This document shows, piece after piece, positions 1 to 10,729 of a stretch of DNA of 64,000 nucleotides. The first letter of the stretch is position 1. Each line of letters starts with the position of its first letter. The notes under the pieces were generated by a model, which saw nothing but the letters and a program-made list of their open reading frames with translations, did no database searches and was not told where the DNA came from. The position numbers and the translations under genes were made by a program. The stretch covers positions 1 to 64,000 of the forward strand of contig WNNJ02003863.1 of NCBI GenBank assembly GCA_012934845.2, read 5' to 3'. This stretch comes from Pomphorhynchus laevis. Taxonomy: Eukaryota; Acanthocephala; Palaeacanthocephala; Echinorhynchida; Pomphorhynchidae.

Positions 1-210
1 GGGGGGGTGAAAGTCTCTGAGTGGTTCAATCGGAGAGCGGAGTGTTGGATTGGCTGGAGGGTTCAGATCTCGATAAACCTGAGGCCGTAACAAAATTAAA
101 GAAGCGAACAAATTTTTTTAACGACTTGCTATTTTCATTTGTTTTTTTTCTGCATATTTCGTTTTTAATTATTTATTATCAGTTGTCATTTATTAAGAAA
201 ACCTTTAATT
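1..210 (+). mobile_element. 3' UTR tail of an A-family (Jockey-like) LINE; body lies upstream of the window
   Basis: The G-run followed by tgaaagtctctgagtggttc matches the 3' UTR block downstream of the A-family ORF2 at 58.88 kb, and the copies at 13.9 kb (+) and 18.9 kb (-). It ends in an AT-rich stretch like the other copies, with no long poly(A). Only the non-coding 3' end is inside the window, so the coding state of this copy is unknown. A 63-codon reading frame here is just UTR sequence. Confidence 0.7.
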
Positions 211-1885
211 AAATTATGAAATATGGTGGATATCGAATTTAATAATTAATATAAAAATCAATTTGTTGTATAGTTATTAGTTTTGTTTATCAGTTACACT
301 GATCCTTGAATTATTGCTGTAGGTTTATTATTGCTAAGAGACCTGCATCGAGAAAAAAACTGGATTTCTGATAAATAGAAATAATATGTGTAAATCTTAA
401 TTTAATGCGCGTGTCATTTTAAAAGTAAAATCTTGAACGGTCAAAAATCATACTGTGTTACAGTATTAAATTGATACAAAGTACAAGTGCCAGGTGAAAT
501 AACATTTTGGATAAACATCACAGAAAAGAAACGAAGTAAAATGGGAATGACGATGAGGATTTAGATGAAGCCTTAAGGAAACAAGACAAATCTGACGATG
601 AATTTTACTGTGTAACTTTAATCACTTTTTTCAAGGAATGTGTCAATTGATCTGACGTCTTTCCAATTCTTCGGATTGTGTAACCATACAAGTATGATAG
701 TATAGTACGAGTTGACTTTTTTCGGAAGGCTACAAAAACATGACGATAGCTAATTGTTTTAGCTGACCATTTTTCGTCCACAGAGCATATTATGGCGTAG
801 CAAGTTCTGTGCAATTTTGTATTGTCGTTCCATGCTTATGACTTTTTCTTCAAACTACTAAGTTCAAGTTTATAACTTTTTCTACCGTAACAAAGTCAAA
901 CAACTTCTTGACGCGTTTATTTTTCGTTGCGGGACCTCATAAAGTCATCGCTGTTTGTATGCATAAGGGAATGATGTCAAAAGTTTAGTTTACTTACCGG
1001 CGTTACCAATGACTTCAAATCAGTCAACTTCGATGATCAGTAAACTGCAAAGCTTTCTGTACTATTAAGTGATGAACTTAGTTATTTTGTAAATTATTTA
1101 TCATCATAAATAATCTCAGGCCATAAATTCTACTAACTTGAGAAATGAATCCAGTCGTCAATTCTTGCAACGGATTTAGATGTTTTGGCGGGCAATAACA
1201 CTTGTGTACTACCCGCATTATTGACACATGTCCGGAGAGTCAAAGAATCCTTGATACTTAAAAGTATAGAGGTTTTCTGAATTTGTTTCTTATTTTTAAA
1301 TTTATATATAGTATAAAATATGTAGCTTCAGTTCAATGATCTGATTTGCTATGTCAAGTCAAATCTTGATCATAATAGATAAAATGCATTACGTAAATAA
1401 GAAAAAAGCTTCTATACATGCTTGACTCTGTTATTATATAAAAAAGATGAAAATAAAACAATGATATTTAGATAATATTAAAACGATTTTTATATGATCT
1501 ACTTGTATTACATATAGTATAGTGTAAATTGATATATTTTAAACATCATTCCAATGATAGATGCCGTATTCGGGTTATTATACTTTACTCACAATCACAC
1601 CTGGTTCATAGAGTAAATTGGTACGAACAACCCGGTTCTATATAGTTGCTCTAAAAAGTGATCACATTTGTATGAATTGATATTTTTATGAGAAAATGAA
1701 AAAATGTAAATACGGGAATCTTTCAAAATTGCTTGTCTTATTGTTTAAAATCCTGAGCTCTCAATATTTCTATTTTAGCATCATTTTCGGTTATCAAACA
1801 GTTCAAATTTGATATTGATAAATATTATTAAAATATTTAGAAATTTGCCTTTTATATATTTGTCCATCACCCAGTGTAGAAAATA
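211..1885. other. AT-rich intergenic stretch, no recognised gene
   Basis: I see no conserved domain, RNA gene or LINE coding sequence. A minus-strand frame of 69 codons at about 605-814 has no recognisable motif. One copy of a dispersed repeat (repeat H, listed separately) lies near 1.3 kb. Confidence 0.5.
1303..1345 (-). repeat. dispersed repeat H, copy 1
   Basis: Read on the minus strand it shows the signature ATCAGATCA, then roughly ACTGAGTCTACGTATTTTAT, then a TATATA-rich run. The same signature occurs near 8.93 kb (-), 15.83 kb (-), 27.76 kb (+) and 28.50 kb (+). This copy is diverged (acttgaagct-type changes). It is probably the end of a small non-autonomous element, but no terminal inverted partner was identified. 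Confidence 0.5.
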
Positions 1886-2239
1886 ATGGTACGAGCGATT
1901 CGAAGTTCGGGATTAAATAATCAAGATACTTGCAAGGACATTAATCTTGTAGATTTGGCTGAACATCATGATAGTGTAGATGCAATCAGATATGTGCCAG
2001 ATATGCTATATATAGATCAAGTTAAGCATGTTCTGCAGAGGTTTATTGAAGTATGCCTAAGGATACGACGATTCTCTGCAGCCATAAATCTAAGGAAGTT
2101 AACTGGTTTAAATAGTCGTGACAAACGATTCGTGTTCAACAGCAGCAGGATTGCTACAAGTTTGCCGACAACCATATATAAACAACTACCTTCACCTGCT
2201 AATACAACCGCGATTCATATAAGATATAAATTACAATAA
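1886..2239 (+). CDS. doubtful small ORF, 117 codons, unrecognised
   Basis: An ATG-initiated frame of 117 codons in an AT-rich region just downstream of a broken LINE (which lies on the other strand from 2.35 kb). I recognise no domain, signal peptide or membrane segment. The composition is mixed, with several charged residues, rather than the Lys/Asn/Ile-rich output expected of random AT-rich DNA, and that is the only reason to list it. It could be one exon of a spliced gene, a relic of an old mobile element, or chance. No splice-site or promoter evidence was found. Treat it as a placeholder rather than a gene. Confidence 0.15.
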   Translation: MVRAIRSSGLNNQDTCKDINLVDLAEHHDSVDAIRYVPDMLYIDQVKHVLQRFIEVCLRIRRFSAAINLRKLTGLNSRDKRFVFNSSRIATSLPTTIYKQLPSPANTTAIHIRYKLQ

Positions 2240-2469
2240 TGATGCATTTCACACTCACAGACGATACCGAGTTTCACGAATGTATTTTAATAATGACGGT
2301 AGTACAGAACACGAATATCACGTACGAAAATGATTACCATTGCGAGATGGTAATCGAGAGATGAGGAGCTTGAGTAACTTAAGTCTTTGCTCTGGGGGGC
2401 GTCCTCTTAAAAAGAAGAAATCCCGAGATAGCCCAAGTACCAGATAGGCGCACTTGGGTTTTCCCATTT

Positions 2470-4660
2470 AATGACAGATGCTGAGCCGTTTCAGGGCCGA
2501 CCTAGCTTTCTTCAGAATACGTTTTAGTCTATCCAGGTCAGCTTTTGCCGACCAATTCACCGTAACAGTGAACCCCATATATTTTACTCGACTCGTAAAG
2601 ATAGGAAGTGGTTGAGGCTGCAAAATGGAGGAGAGTGCAGAGTGCTAGTCTTTTCAGTTTCTTTTTGGTGGCAAGAATTCCATGAAAGACGACCACCTGC
2701 GATTTGTTGGAGTTTAAAATAAGATTGGATGAGGGTAACTGATCTTTTAATTTTTAAAAGAAACGGCTGATGCCTGAGACATCTTTGCATCTGCGTCCGG
2801 AAAACAGGGCTGTGGTATCATCAGCATATACCACTAGATGTTAATCGCGTTTGAATTTCTTGTATAGTTCAATTGAGGTAGCAGGATACAAGATTAGAGA
2901 AAGTGGGAAGCCTTGAGGCACACACGTAATAGGGTAGAACTGACGTGCATCATGGTCGTGTTCATAGAAGAATCGCTTTGTATACAACAATATTTACGTC
3001 ATGTTAACAATTTTAGCAGGCAACCGAAGGGACCTGAGAGAAGAGATAATAATAGGAATGGAAATGCGGTCAAATGCTGCGGAATAGTCAAGAGAAACAG
3101 CCACAGCAAGCTGATGGCTGCTGTCTTGACATAACTGATTCACTTCACCTATTGCTGAATGAACCGTGCATTCTTTTACGTACCCATGAAAACCTGGTGG
3201 GATTAAATTTCGCCTACTTAGATGGTCGCGGATTTTACGCGCACGCGCTTTTTCGTAAATGGAGATAAGGGAGTTTTGAATCGAAATCGGCCGCAGTTCT
3301 TTAAGGCATGAAATCGATCTCTTTTTTAAAATAAAAACACGACGGCTGATATGTCAGACGGGAAGGCTAATAGCATTGTGAGGCGACCTCCTTTCTCTAA
3401 CTGTCTGTCAAAAGCCGACATACCCGAATGCAGAGTGGCGTGTGAGATTTGGAAGTGCCCTGGAGTGATCTCCATGAGTTAAGGATATCAGTAACAGATA
3501 AGTCCCTACTTCTAAGTCACACCAAAGCGAGATTGGTTAAGATTATTGAGTGGCTCCATACTTATGCAGGGATAGTGATTCCTCTAAAACTTTATCAAGT
3601 CCTATGCTACCAATCCAACCTAATGCTCTCCCCTTCCAGCAGACAAACTTCTCTTTCCTTAATATTTTCCAAAAGAAGACTGAGAAGGGTAAAGTTGAGC
3701 AATGATCACCATTCCCTTGCTCAGCTAGAACCTATATGTAGTGCTGCAGTATTCATTCGAGAGGGCCTGTCTGGTAGAAACAGAGATTGGGAAGGTGTAA
3801 CATTTTGGCTAGGATATTGTGGTTTGTTCGAGTGGGATTGTATAAACGACCTTTATAGATAGTTGAAAGCAACGTTGTAGCTTGCGATGAGAGGTAGGAA
3901 TTAAATTCGGTCAATCTTTCAATACCAATTTGGGGGAAGAGTTGGATAGCTGCCTGAAAGGCCACTTTGATCAGATCAAAGTGGAACCTTCTTCTAAGCA
4001 ACGTATATTCCTCTATCCGTCAACAAATTCAGTCATGAGTGGTGGTCAGATTTTGACGCAACTGTTCAGTGCAGATGGGTTTAAACAACCACATCTTATG
4101 TAACAGTAAAATGTCGAGGAGTGAATTTGTTGTTGAGCAATGAAAGGTAAGAGCTTGTAATCTCTGAATAAGATAGTCGTTTCTTGTTCTGCGGAGTGCC
4201 TCATTAATCCAACGACCAGTTCTGTCATTGAAGTCACCAAGTACCATGTCTTAACCACAACCTATATACGATCGAGGAGATCACGGTTCTTGTGAATTTC
4301 TCCCGGCTGTATATAGATATTAGCTATGTTGATGCGTTTACCGCTTTTACAGAGTAATATATCTACACAAGACAGGGCTGGACATGAGTAGTTTAACAGA
4401 ATGGAAGATCTTAAGGAGCATTTAACTAAGGTTAGAAGATCTTGAGATGAAGATGAGTGAGGTAGGGTTATATATGGAGTAAAGTGGGTGTAGATGGGCT
4501 TAATGATAAATCGAGTAATGTCCTGGGGGAGCCGCATACATAGCGTCTCCTGAAGGACTATAACATCTGCATCTCTTCCTGATAAAATGCTAAAGGCAGA
4601 AGCACCTCCCGAATTCCAATGAAAGATATTCAGTGAAAAAGGCTCTTGATTATTTTGCAT
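2470..4660 (-). pseudogene. A2 ORF2: APE endonuclease-RT, broken by frameshifts
   Basis: It starts at ATG 4660. The endonuclease shows the Asn of FHWNSGGAS, the Glu of IVLQET, then GDFNDRTGRW in the next open piece (4029-4258). The RT palm motif VYADDTTALFSGR is readable near 2.84 kb, and the thumb region (WSAKADLDRLKRILKKAR) near 2.5 kb. The pieces lie in different frames, so several indels separate them. No RNase H domain follows. In an intact element this protein would nick the target and copy the RNA from the nick. Antisense frames over this stretch are shadows. Confidence 0.8.
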
Positions 4661-4693
4661 TGTGTTAAGTTAGCTGGATTGAGAGGCCTGCTC

Positions 4694-5515
4694 CTAGTCA
4701 GAACTAGGAGTGAGAAAGTTGGCCGTTCCATATCCAGCCACACAAGTTAGAGACTCTTGCCCACGGGCGTTATCTTCATCACACGTGATGACCGTAAAGT
4801 CCCAGTTGATTTCGTCCTTCTTCGCGAGCTTGATGGATGGGATCTGTGGATTCGAAGAAGTCGATCTCTTCTTTGACTTCTTATTCAGAGTATAAGATGT
4901 GGATCTCTTTTTGGAGATATTGGGAACAGGAGTGAAGATTACTGGTAATTTGCGAGAGGAGTTCACCAAACCTGTTATAAGTGTTCTATTGATTTTATTG
5001 AGCCATTATACAATGTCTTGAATATGCTCTTGAAATCTTCTGTGTTTGAAACGGACGAGCTGCACACCTTATTGAATTTGTTTGAGGAATTAGATTTTGT
5101 CTCCTGGATATAAGTCTCTTGACATATCCCTTATAGACGGAGCATTTCCTCGACCATGCTGGGTGTTGATGGCGATAGTTACTACATGCTGGTGTGCCCT
5201 TTGATTCTGAGGCGTGATTCTCGTTTGAAAAGCCCCAAACGCTGCAGGTTTTCTTTCTCCTGCACCCAGAGCACCAATGCCTTCAGCAGTGGCAATTATT
5301 ACAATGGGGGAAGGTTAAATTGTCAGGAACTAACATGGGTGAACATCATATTGCACCCCACAGGGTTGCAGGCCGAATTAGCAAGGATGCTAACATTCTC
5401 CTTCGTCGTGCTCGCAAACGCAATCGGAAGAGGAGAATTATCTTTATTTCTAATAAATCGTACCCTTTGTAAATTTTGAAGATATTTTCAAGTAGAACTG
5501 CTTCAACTCATCAAA
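4694..5515 (-). pseudogene. A2 gag (ORF1), degraded
   Basis: The C-terminal part is open: 91 codons ending TPSSD-stop at 4694, rich in Lys/Ser, like the tails of the other A gags. Further upstream the conserved region around ANSACNP and the first zinc knuckle (PHCNNCH) can be followed only by changing frame around stops. The N-terminus is missing. In Jockey-type elements gag binds RNA and forms the ribonucleoprotein; this copy cannot encode it. The gag stop lies 34 nt before the ORF2 ATG, the same spacing as in copy A3. Confidence 0.7.
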
Positions 5516-7198
5516 CTAAAAATATTAATAATATCATGTAAGTGACTATATTTTGGTATCTTCTTTTGAATATACTATTTATATATCTATTATTTAAGGC
5601 AATAGTTAAGACTTGAAGACTATAAGACTTGGTCAACTCTTATAGACCAAGTAGAAAGGTTGGATACTGTAACGTATTGTTTAAATATTCTTTAATCCTG
5701 AAATTATTTTAAATTAATATAAGTAATTATGATAAATAATTACATTTTGAGAAAGGAGGATGGTTGGTGATAGACTTCGTGGCAAGCCAGCCTAAAACGA
5801 AACCGTCGCATCAACATTATGAAATGCTGTCTCAATAAACTTTGCGACAGGCGACTACAATAGTACGGCCACGTTCATGCGTAAACGAACACCAACTATC
5901 AATTAAGCCCATCGGTATGACAGTGGAAAAGAGGCGGACTCCGAAACGAAGCGGAACAAACGCTGAAGAATAAGAAGGAAATTTGATAAATAATTAGATG
6001 TAAATTAAATTAATTAATAATAAGTAATTATAAGTAAATTAAATTATTATAATTAATTTCCTGCAATTAAATTACGATTTAATAAAATTATAAGTGACAA
6101 AGCAGACTAACGAATTTTATTTAAATTAGGAGTTATAAAACGAGGAAAGACATTTCCTCGCCATATGTTTTACCACGTAAATTACATAAACTTGCAGTTG
6201 GCTTCTTTACAATAAAATTTTATCAAACTGCTGAGATTATCTATCTCAGTGTTATTATTAAAGAATAAATCCGTTTAGCTATAGAATTTGCCTGATGAGT
6301 GAAATATATTGTATACGACTGAGAGCATAGATACGCCTCTCTCAGATGGTATTTCACATCATTTTTAGATATTTTTGATTTCGCTGAAAAGTTCAGATTT
6401 CATTGTTGAGCACGCGTTCATATCACTATTAGTGAGCGCACGAAAGTGATGATAAATAAAATCTACAAAGTATAAATGATACCTGATAATATATTTTAAA
6501 ATAGGTCATTAATTATAAATAATAATATTTTGCGACTTTGAACCTTGGTATGCCTGTTAACAATTATATTAAATTTTTAAATATTTAGGAACTATCAAGT
6601 GCAGTTGAACGACAAGAAAAATCATTTTGATATTTCTCTAGTAACTACTAGCATCTTCAGAAAATTGGAATTTTCTGAAGATGCTAGTAGTTACTAGCGA
6701 AATACCAAAGTGATTTTTCTTGTCGTTCAACTATACCTGATAGTTGCTGGATACTCGAAAATTTTAATACAGATCAGGATGGATATATTTCTAATTATAT
6801 TAAATATATACATTTATAGCCAATATTCAATTTCACTCTTATCTACATTTCTCGCTAAAATAAAGAATATATTGACCTAAAAATTGAAAAATATAGCAAC
6901 TTGTTTGAGGACATTATTTGAGTATCATGATTTCCACAAAGCGTCAATTTTTAAATGTTAACATGCTATTATAATTGTTTGTATAATGTAAATTAAAATT
7001 ACGAGTGATAACAACAAACGCATAGATTACATTTGCATTTAAAAACGTTGATTTAAAAGCCTTGTCGAGAAAATCCATAAAGTTGATATATGTATATGTA
7101 TAGATATAAATTATTAACAAAGAATAGATAGAAGTATCCTGTCCGTTAAAATCTTTGCTATCTCATCTTGATTTTCACTATACATCTTCAAGATCGCG
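5516..7198. other. AT-rich intergenic DNA between A2 and the elongase gene
   Basis: No coding sequence is recognised. A GC-richer island at about 5757-5980 matches nothing I know. The one striking structure is a palindrome at 6590-6745 (listed separately). No poly(A) signal for the elongase gene could be assigned with confidence. Confidence 0.5.
6590..6745. repeat. FB1: 156-bp near-perfect palindrome (foldback element)
   Basis: Arms 6590-6666 and 6669-6745 are inverted copies of 77 bp with a 2-nt centre (gg). I count about 6 mismatches, most of them transitions. Transcription would give one long hairpin RNA. Part of the arm (ctagtaactactagcatc and cagaaaa) resembles the arms of a second palindrome at 13.74-14.16 kb, so I treat both as one foldback/MITE-like family. 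No clear target duplication was found. Confidence 0.85.
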
Positions 7199-8404
7199 TT
7201 AGTGTTTCACTCTTTTTCGTAGAACGTGTTTTTCGTCGTGATTATTACCGTGTTCAGATGAGGTTACTTCCGAACGGTTTTGGCTATTAGAAACGAAATG
7301 GTTGTTGCCAGATTTTGCCGCTTCACTACTGCTAATTGCCGAACTATGATTGAGGCCACCGATGTTATTGTCGTCGTTAAAATCATTATTCAAGCAAGAT
7401 AAAGTTTTGGTGTACGATGGCTTATCGACAAAACCGTTGGCTTCAAGTCTCTTTCTTATGGTTTTTGTTGTCTTCTCGTGCTCGGTGTTTTCATCGCAAA
7501 CAACGTCAGTATCATCGTCAGGACTACAAGAATCGGTTTTCTTATTAGATAACGGCTTTTTAGATGAAGTGGTAGGTTTTGATACAAAATACCTACATAC
7601 AAAGAAGTGGGTAAAAAGTAAAAAGTATAAAAAGTAAATAAAAAACGAGACATATACGTTAATGTTAGGTACACGACATAAACGGCCGTCTCTTTTTATT
7701 TTTAGAATATTGTAATTGACATAGCAACCCATACACATTTGTAAAATTTGAAACGCAGTAATCGTTACTGATAAGAACTCGGGCACTCTCCATTTTAAGG
7801 CTTTGCATGCATAATAAGTGTACATCACTGAATGTATTCCATAGTTAATGGTCATAAACCATCGGCCACTTGCTGCAAGATTCTCGTAGGAAAGCCAAGT
7901 GTAAATGAGTACCGTGGAATGATGAAACCAGTGCAGAAAGATTAAAGGCCGCTTTCTAAGGACGATAAAAGCAGTGTCGAAAAGTTCAGGTACTTTGGAA
8001 AGACAAAACATATACGACCAGAAACCGGCTACACCATAAGCGTTACTATTATTACATATACTGTATTCAAATCCTTCAACGGTTAGGGAATATATAAACT
8101 CAGGCAACACTCGTATGAAACCGAAGCAGCTAAAGGCAGCAAAACAAATATTCCAGAGGATTAAAATCGGCTGTAAATTCATAGCTTGTCGATTTTTCAT
8201 AACTCGTTCACAAACAAAAGCAAAAATTACATACATTATACCGCCGAATACGCTGTTGATCCAATTCAATCGCATCCAATCATGAACTTCAAGAATATAA
8301 CTCATATTGAAAAACTTTTGCTCAAAATCAAATATTTTATAACGATATGAAAATTCGTTTAATGACGACGGCACGTCTACTATTGAGTATTCATGAGAAG
8401 ACAT
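7199..8404 (-). CDS. very-long-chain fatty acid elongase, ELOVL6/ELOVL3-like, single exon
   Basis: A 401-codon open frame from ATG 8404. ELOVL proteins are multi-pass ER membrane condensing enzymes that join malonyl-CoA to an acyl-CoA in the first step of the two-carbon elongation cycle. The family core covers about residues 30-272: KVPELFDT (137-144), FIVLRK (146-151), the catalytic histidine box HWFHH (158-162) and the NYGIHSVMYTYY segment (187-198), among several hydrophobic segments. The core is closest to the ELOVL6/3 subgroup, which prefers saturated C12-C16 acyl-CoA. From about 274 a hydrophilic Ser/Asn/Lys/Asp-rich tail of some 125 residues follows, much longer than usual (family length about 260-330), ending RKRVKH with no canonical di-lysine signal. 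No introns interrupt it, so it is an intron-poor gene or a retrocopy. The frame is intact and it is the only credible host gene here. Confidence 0.9.
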   Translation of the reverse strand: MSSHEYSIVDVPSSLNEFSYRYKIFDFEQKFFNMSYILEVHDWMRLNWINSVFGGIMYVIFAFVCERVMKNRQAMNLQPILILWNICFAAFSCFGFIRVLPEFIYSLTVEGFEYSICNNSNAYGVAGFWSYMFCLSKVPELFDTAFIVLRKRPLIFLHWFHHSTVLIYTWLSYENLAASGRWFMTINYGIHSVMYTYYACKALKWRVPEFLSVTITAFQILQMCMGCYVNYNILKIKRDGRLCRVPNINVYVSFFIYFLYFLLFTHFFVCRYFVSKPTTSSKKPLSNKKTDSCSPDDDTDVVCDENTEHEKTTKTIRKRLEANGFVDKPSYTKTLSCLNNDFNDDNNIGGLNHSSAISSSEAAKSGNNHFVSNSQNRSEVTSSEHGNNHDEKHVLRKRVKH

Positions 8405-8559
8405 TTTTGAACTTCTTTCAGTTTAGAATACAGCCAGGGAAATTACGATTTTCAACTAAACAGTAATCTAAAGCATAATTATAAATAAATTATCTTTAAT
8501 TATAATAATATATAATTATAAATAAAATATTTTTATCGCAAATATAAAAATTTATTTTA

Positions 8560-8785
8560 AAATAAATTTAAACTATTACGCGAAATTTTTTATTGATAAA
8601 TAATATGATATAAACACTAATATAATAATAAACAATATGCTTTGTATTAGAATAAAAGTTGCTAAATAATCAAATTTCATCAGAAGAAATACGTCATCGG
8701 CCGCCTGCTCTGAGGGTAGAGGAATGGGGCTGAAACCTGATAACATGGCAGTTCTTCACGATAATCACTAATCCTTATTCTTATG
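8560..8785 (-). repeat. dispersed repeat G, copy 1
   Basis: On the minus strand the block aataaggattag, then GAAGAACTGCCATG and TTATCAGGTTT and an ATTCCTC stretch, aligns with 26,593-26,680 (+) at roughly 70 percent by eye. The AT-rich part at 8560-8660 resembles 13,236-13,330 (-) and 26,930-27,015 (+). In this copy the two blocks are almost adjacent. In the 26-kb copy they are about 250 bp apart with a calmodulin-like fragment between them. The type of element is unknown. Confidence 0.45.
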
Positions 8786-8918
8786 CATTGTCGATTATTT
8801 ATTATTCAATTCAAACAAAAATTGACTTTTATTTTAAATTTTCATTTTAAATTGTTATAAATATAAATCTTATCAAATCTTATATAATTATTTACTTTAT
8901 TTATCCTTATTTTTATTT

Positions 8919-8960
8919 ATATATAGTATAAAATACGTAGACTCAATTATCTGATCTGAT
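8919..8960 (-). repeat. dispersed repeat H, copy 2
   Basis: The minus strand reads ATCAGATCAGATAATTGAG, then TCTACGTATTTTATACTATA, the clearest match to the copies at 27.76 and 28.50 kb. It lies about 135 bp from repeat G copy 1 in the same orientation, so the two may belong to one element. Confidence 0.5.
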
Positions 8961-9206
8961 AATTCATTGACATTTACAAAAAAGCTAAAACACAATATGG
9001 AACGATGCATTATTTGGCACGCTTTTTTGTTTAAAATCTATTCTTTTATAATTTTTTGGACCTCTTTACTGACAATTTGAAATGTCAATTTAATATATTT
9101 TCCTTGGATGCTATAGCAATGTGATTTTAAATGTGATTATACAAACTATCTATATAACCTTTCGATAAAGAGATCGTATTATATAACAAACTGAATAGCA
9201 ACAAAC

Positions 9207-9238
9207 CAGCAAAGCACATTTTTTAATGTGCTTTGCTG
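9207..9238. repeat. short perfect hairpin, 14-bp arms
   Basis: cagcaaagcacatt is followed after tttt by its exact inverted copy. It is not followed by a gene end on either strand, so I do not call it a terminator. Confidence 0.8.
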
Positions 9239-9255
9239 CAGACGTCGAGTCAACG

Positions 9256-9474
9256 TATTTCAGAAGTAACTTTTACAATTTGAGAAGTGAATTTTAAAGG
9301 TATCGCGGTATTGTACCAATTAATAGGAAAGTAGTGTTGTAACTGTGTCATATAGACGTGATAATGATACGAATTTCAGAAGCAACTTCAATTTGAGAAA
9401 CGGACACAAACTTGCCAAACGGTAAGTTTTGAAAGTAATGGAAGGCAGCGTTGCAACCGCGTCATGACGATGTG
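9256..9474 (+). repeat. diverged tandem repeat, two units of about 110 bp
   Basis: Units starting near 9256 and 9370 share cgtatttcagaag / cgaatttcagaag, caatttgaga, ggaaagtagtgttgtaactg / ggaaggcagcgttgcaaccg and the following gtcat. It sits just upstream of the F4 fragment and could be part of a 5' UTR promoter repeat of that element. The F1 copy shows nothing obviously similar, so this is not established. Confidence 0.5.
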
Positions 9475-9597
9475 GCAACAATGGATAATATAAGGAACTA
9501 TGCTGACATTTAATGAAATCACGGTCTATAATCAGCGTATATCCTTGAAGCTACAAGGATATATATCCTATGTGGCTTTTGTGCGTAAAAACTTCCT

Positions 9598-10480
9598 ATG
9601 TGGCTTTTGTGCCAACTCATACGCGGCTTCTCCCATAAGAAATATCAACCTCCAACGTGTCCACTCAAACCACCCAAGTCGTTTTTGATGTCTTTTGTCA
9701 ACCCACTGATCATGTCACTACATGCACTTTTAATCCCATGTATTCACTTTCCGACACCCCGTCTCTTCTCTTTTGTCTCGTTTCTCAATAACTTATATCC
9801 CTCAATCAAAATCACCTCCACAAACCTCCACAATCCTTCCACTCATAATCTTTCCTCACATTGCTCACCACCCTCTATATAATCCAAATCCTATTTGTCT
9901 TCCGCTGTCAAACTTACTCTCTTGATATCCTCAACTCCCACCTCTCCTATCGTGATCTCACCAACTCACGTTACTCGTCCTCCTTCACGGAAACGCTTTC
10001 CTTCTCGCGATCGTTGTGTCGTCGTCACTAATATCACTCCTTCCACCTCTTTATCTCCACAAGCACGTCTCGACCACGATGCTTCAGCATTCAGATCCAT
10101 CCTCTCGTATCTTGTTCCTGCGGATAAACCATCATTTTTCAACATATCTCCTGTAGCATTCATCCGCCTAAACAAATCTTCTCAATCTAATCCTTCCCAG
10201 TCCTATCTTCTAAAAATTGTTTTCAAGCATCGCTCTCACGCGTCCTCTGTCCTCTCCCAACGATTCAAACTCATGTTCTATTTAGCCACTCGCATTTCCC
10301 CAATCGCACCCCCTCCAAAATCGCGCAACTCTCATCTGCCCGCATCGAAAAATACCGTCGCGAGGAAAACGGCGATACATCTCTCTTCATCCAAAACATC
10401 AACGGAAATTTTCCAGTTGTCCAACCCTCCCAAAATTTCGATTGCGTTCCATCTCCCCTATGTCTTCTCCACTAGCCCCT
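9598..10480 (+). pseudogene. F4: ORF1-only fragment of an F-family (CR1/L2-like) LINE
   Basis: Three frames in succession (9598-9882, 9895-about 10,300, and about 10,300 to the TAG at 10,473-10,475) match the ORF1 protein of F1 along its length. Shared features are KRFPSRDRC, FRSILSYLVP, FIRLNKSS, LLKIVFKHRSHASSVLSQRF and IEKYRREENG. ORF1 of this type is an RRM-like RNA-binding protein. The match stops within the first codons of ORF2, so the endonuclease-RT and the 3' end are absent. That is odd for a LINE, which normally loses its 5' end, and suggests a deletion or recombination after insertion. A 28-bp-period duplication (tcctatgtggcttttgtgc) overlaps the start. Confidence 0.8.
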
Positions 10481-10684
10481 ATCTGTTGAAAAAGCACATT
10501 TTACGGATTTACAGTTCAATTAATTAATGATTATTAATTATTATTATCAATAATTATTATTAAAGAAGAAAATAAAACTTGTGTTGCCCGTAGAGCATGC
10601 GCCGAAGAAAGATAAAGGTATTTTTTGACTTCTAGATATTTTAATTGAATGCTAATAACAAGATAAAATTGAAATCCATCCAAC

Positions 10685-10729
10685 GCCATCCAACGCGGTA
10701 ACGCAACTAGCGTTACCGCGTTGGATGGC
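10685..10729. repeat. perfect hairpin at the 3' end of B1, 20-bp arms
   Basis: gccatccaacgcggtaacgc at 10,685-10,704 is followed after aacta by its exact inverted copy at 10,710-10,729. The 10,710-10,729 arm, read on the minus strand, is the natural coding end of B1 (codons for A-I-Q-R-G-N-A). The other arm is therefore an inverted duplication of the last 20 coding bases. Confidence 0.85.

Larger units (their letters stand above)
2345..5515 (-). mobile_element. A2: A-family Jockey-like LINE, nearly full coding length, broken
   Basis: Read on the minus strand, gag (5.5-4.7 kb) is followed by ORF2 (4.66-2.47 kb) and a 3' UTR. That UTR keeps the block ending in aagctcctcatctc but lacks the later G-run block, so the 3' end is clipped at about 2.345 kb. 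The 5' end stops inside gag near 5.515 kb. Several stops and frameshifts make it inactive. The family order is gag with CCHC knuckles, then an APE-type endonuclease, then RT, with no RNase H seen. Confidence 0.85.

Noticed and set aside
5156-5479. 107-codon plus-strand frame over the A2 gag
   Set aside because: Antisense shadow. The minus strand matches A-family gag, and the plus-strand translation matches nothing.
7350-7637. 95-codon plus-strand frame opposite the elongase tail
   Set aside because: It overlaps the elongase CDS on the opposite strand and has no motif of its own.
9207-9238. Rho-independent terminator
   Set aside because: The hairpin is followed by no coding end and this is eukaryotic DNA.
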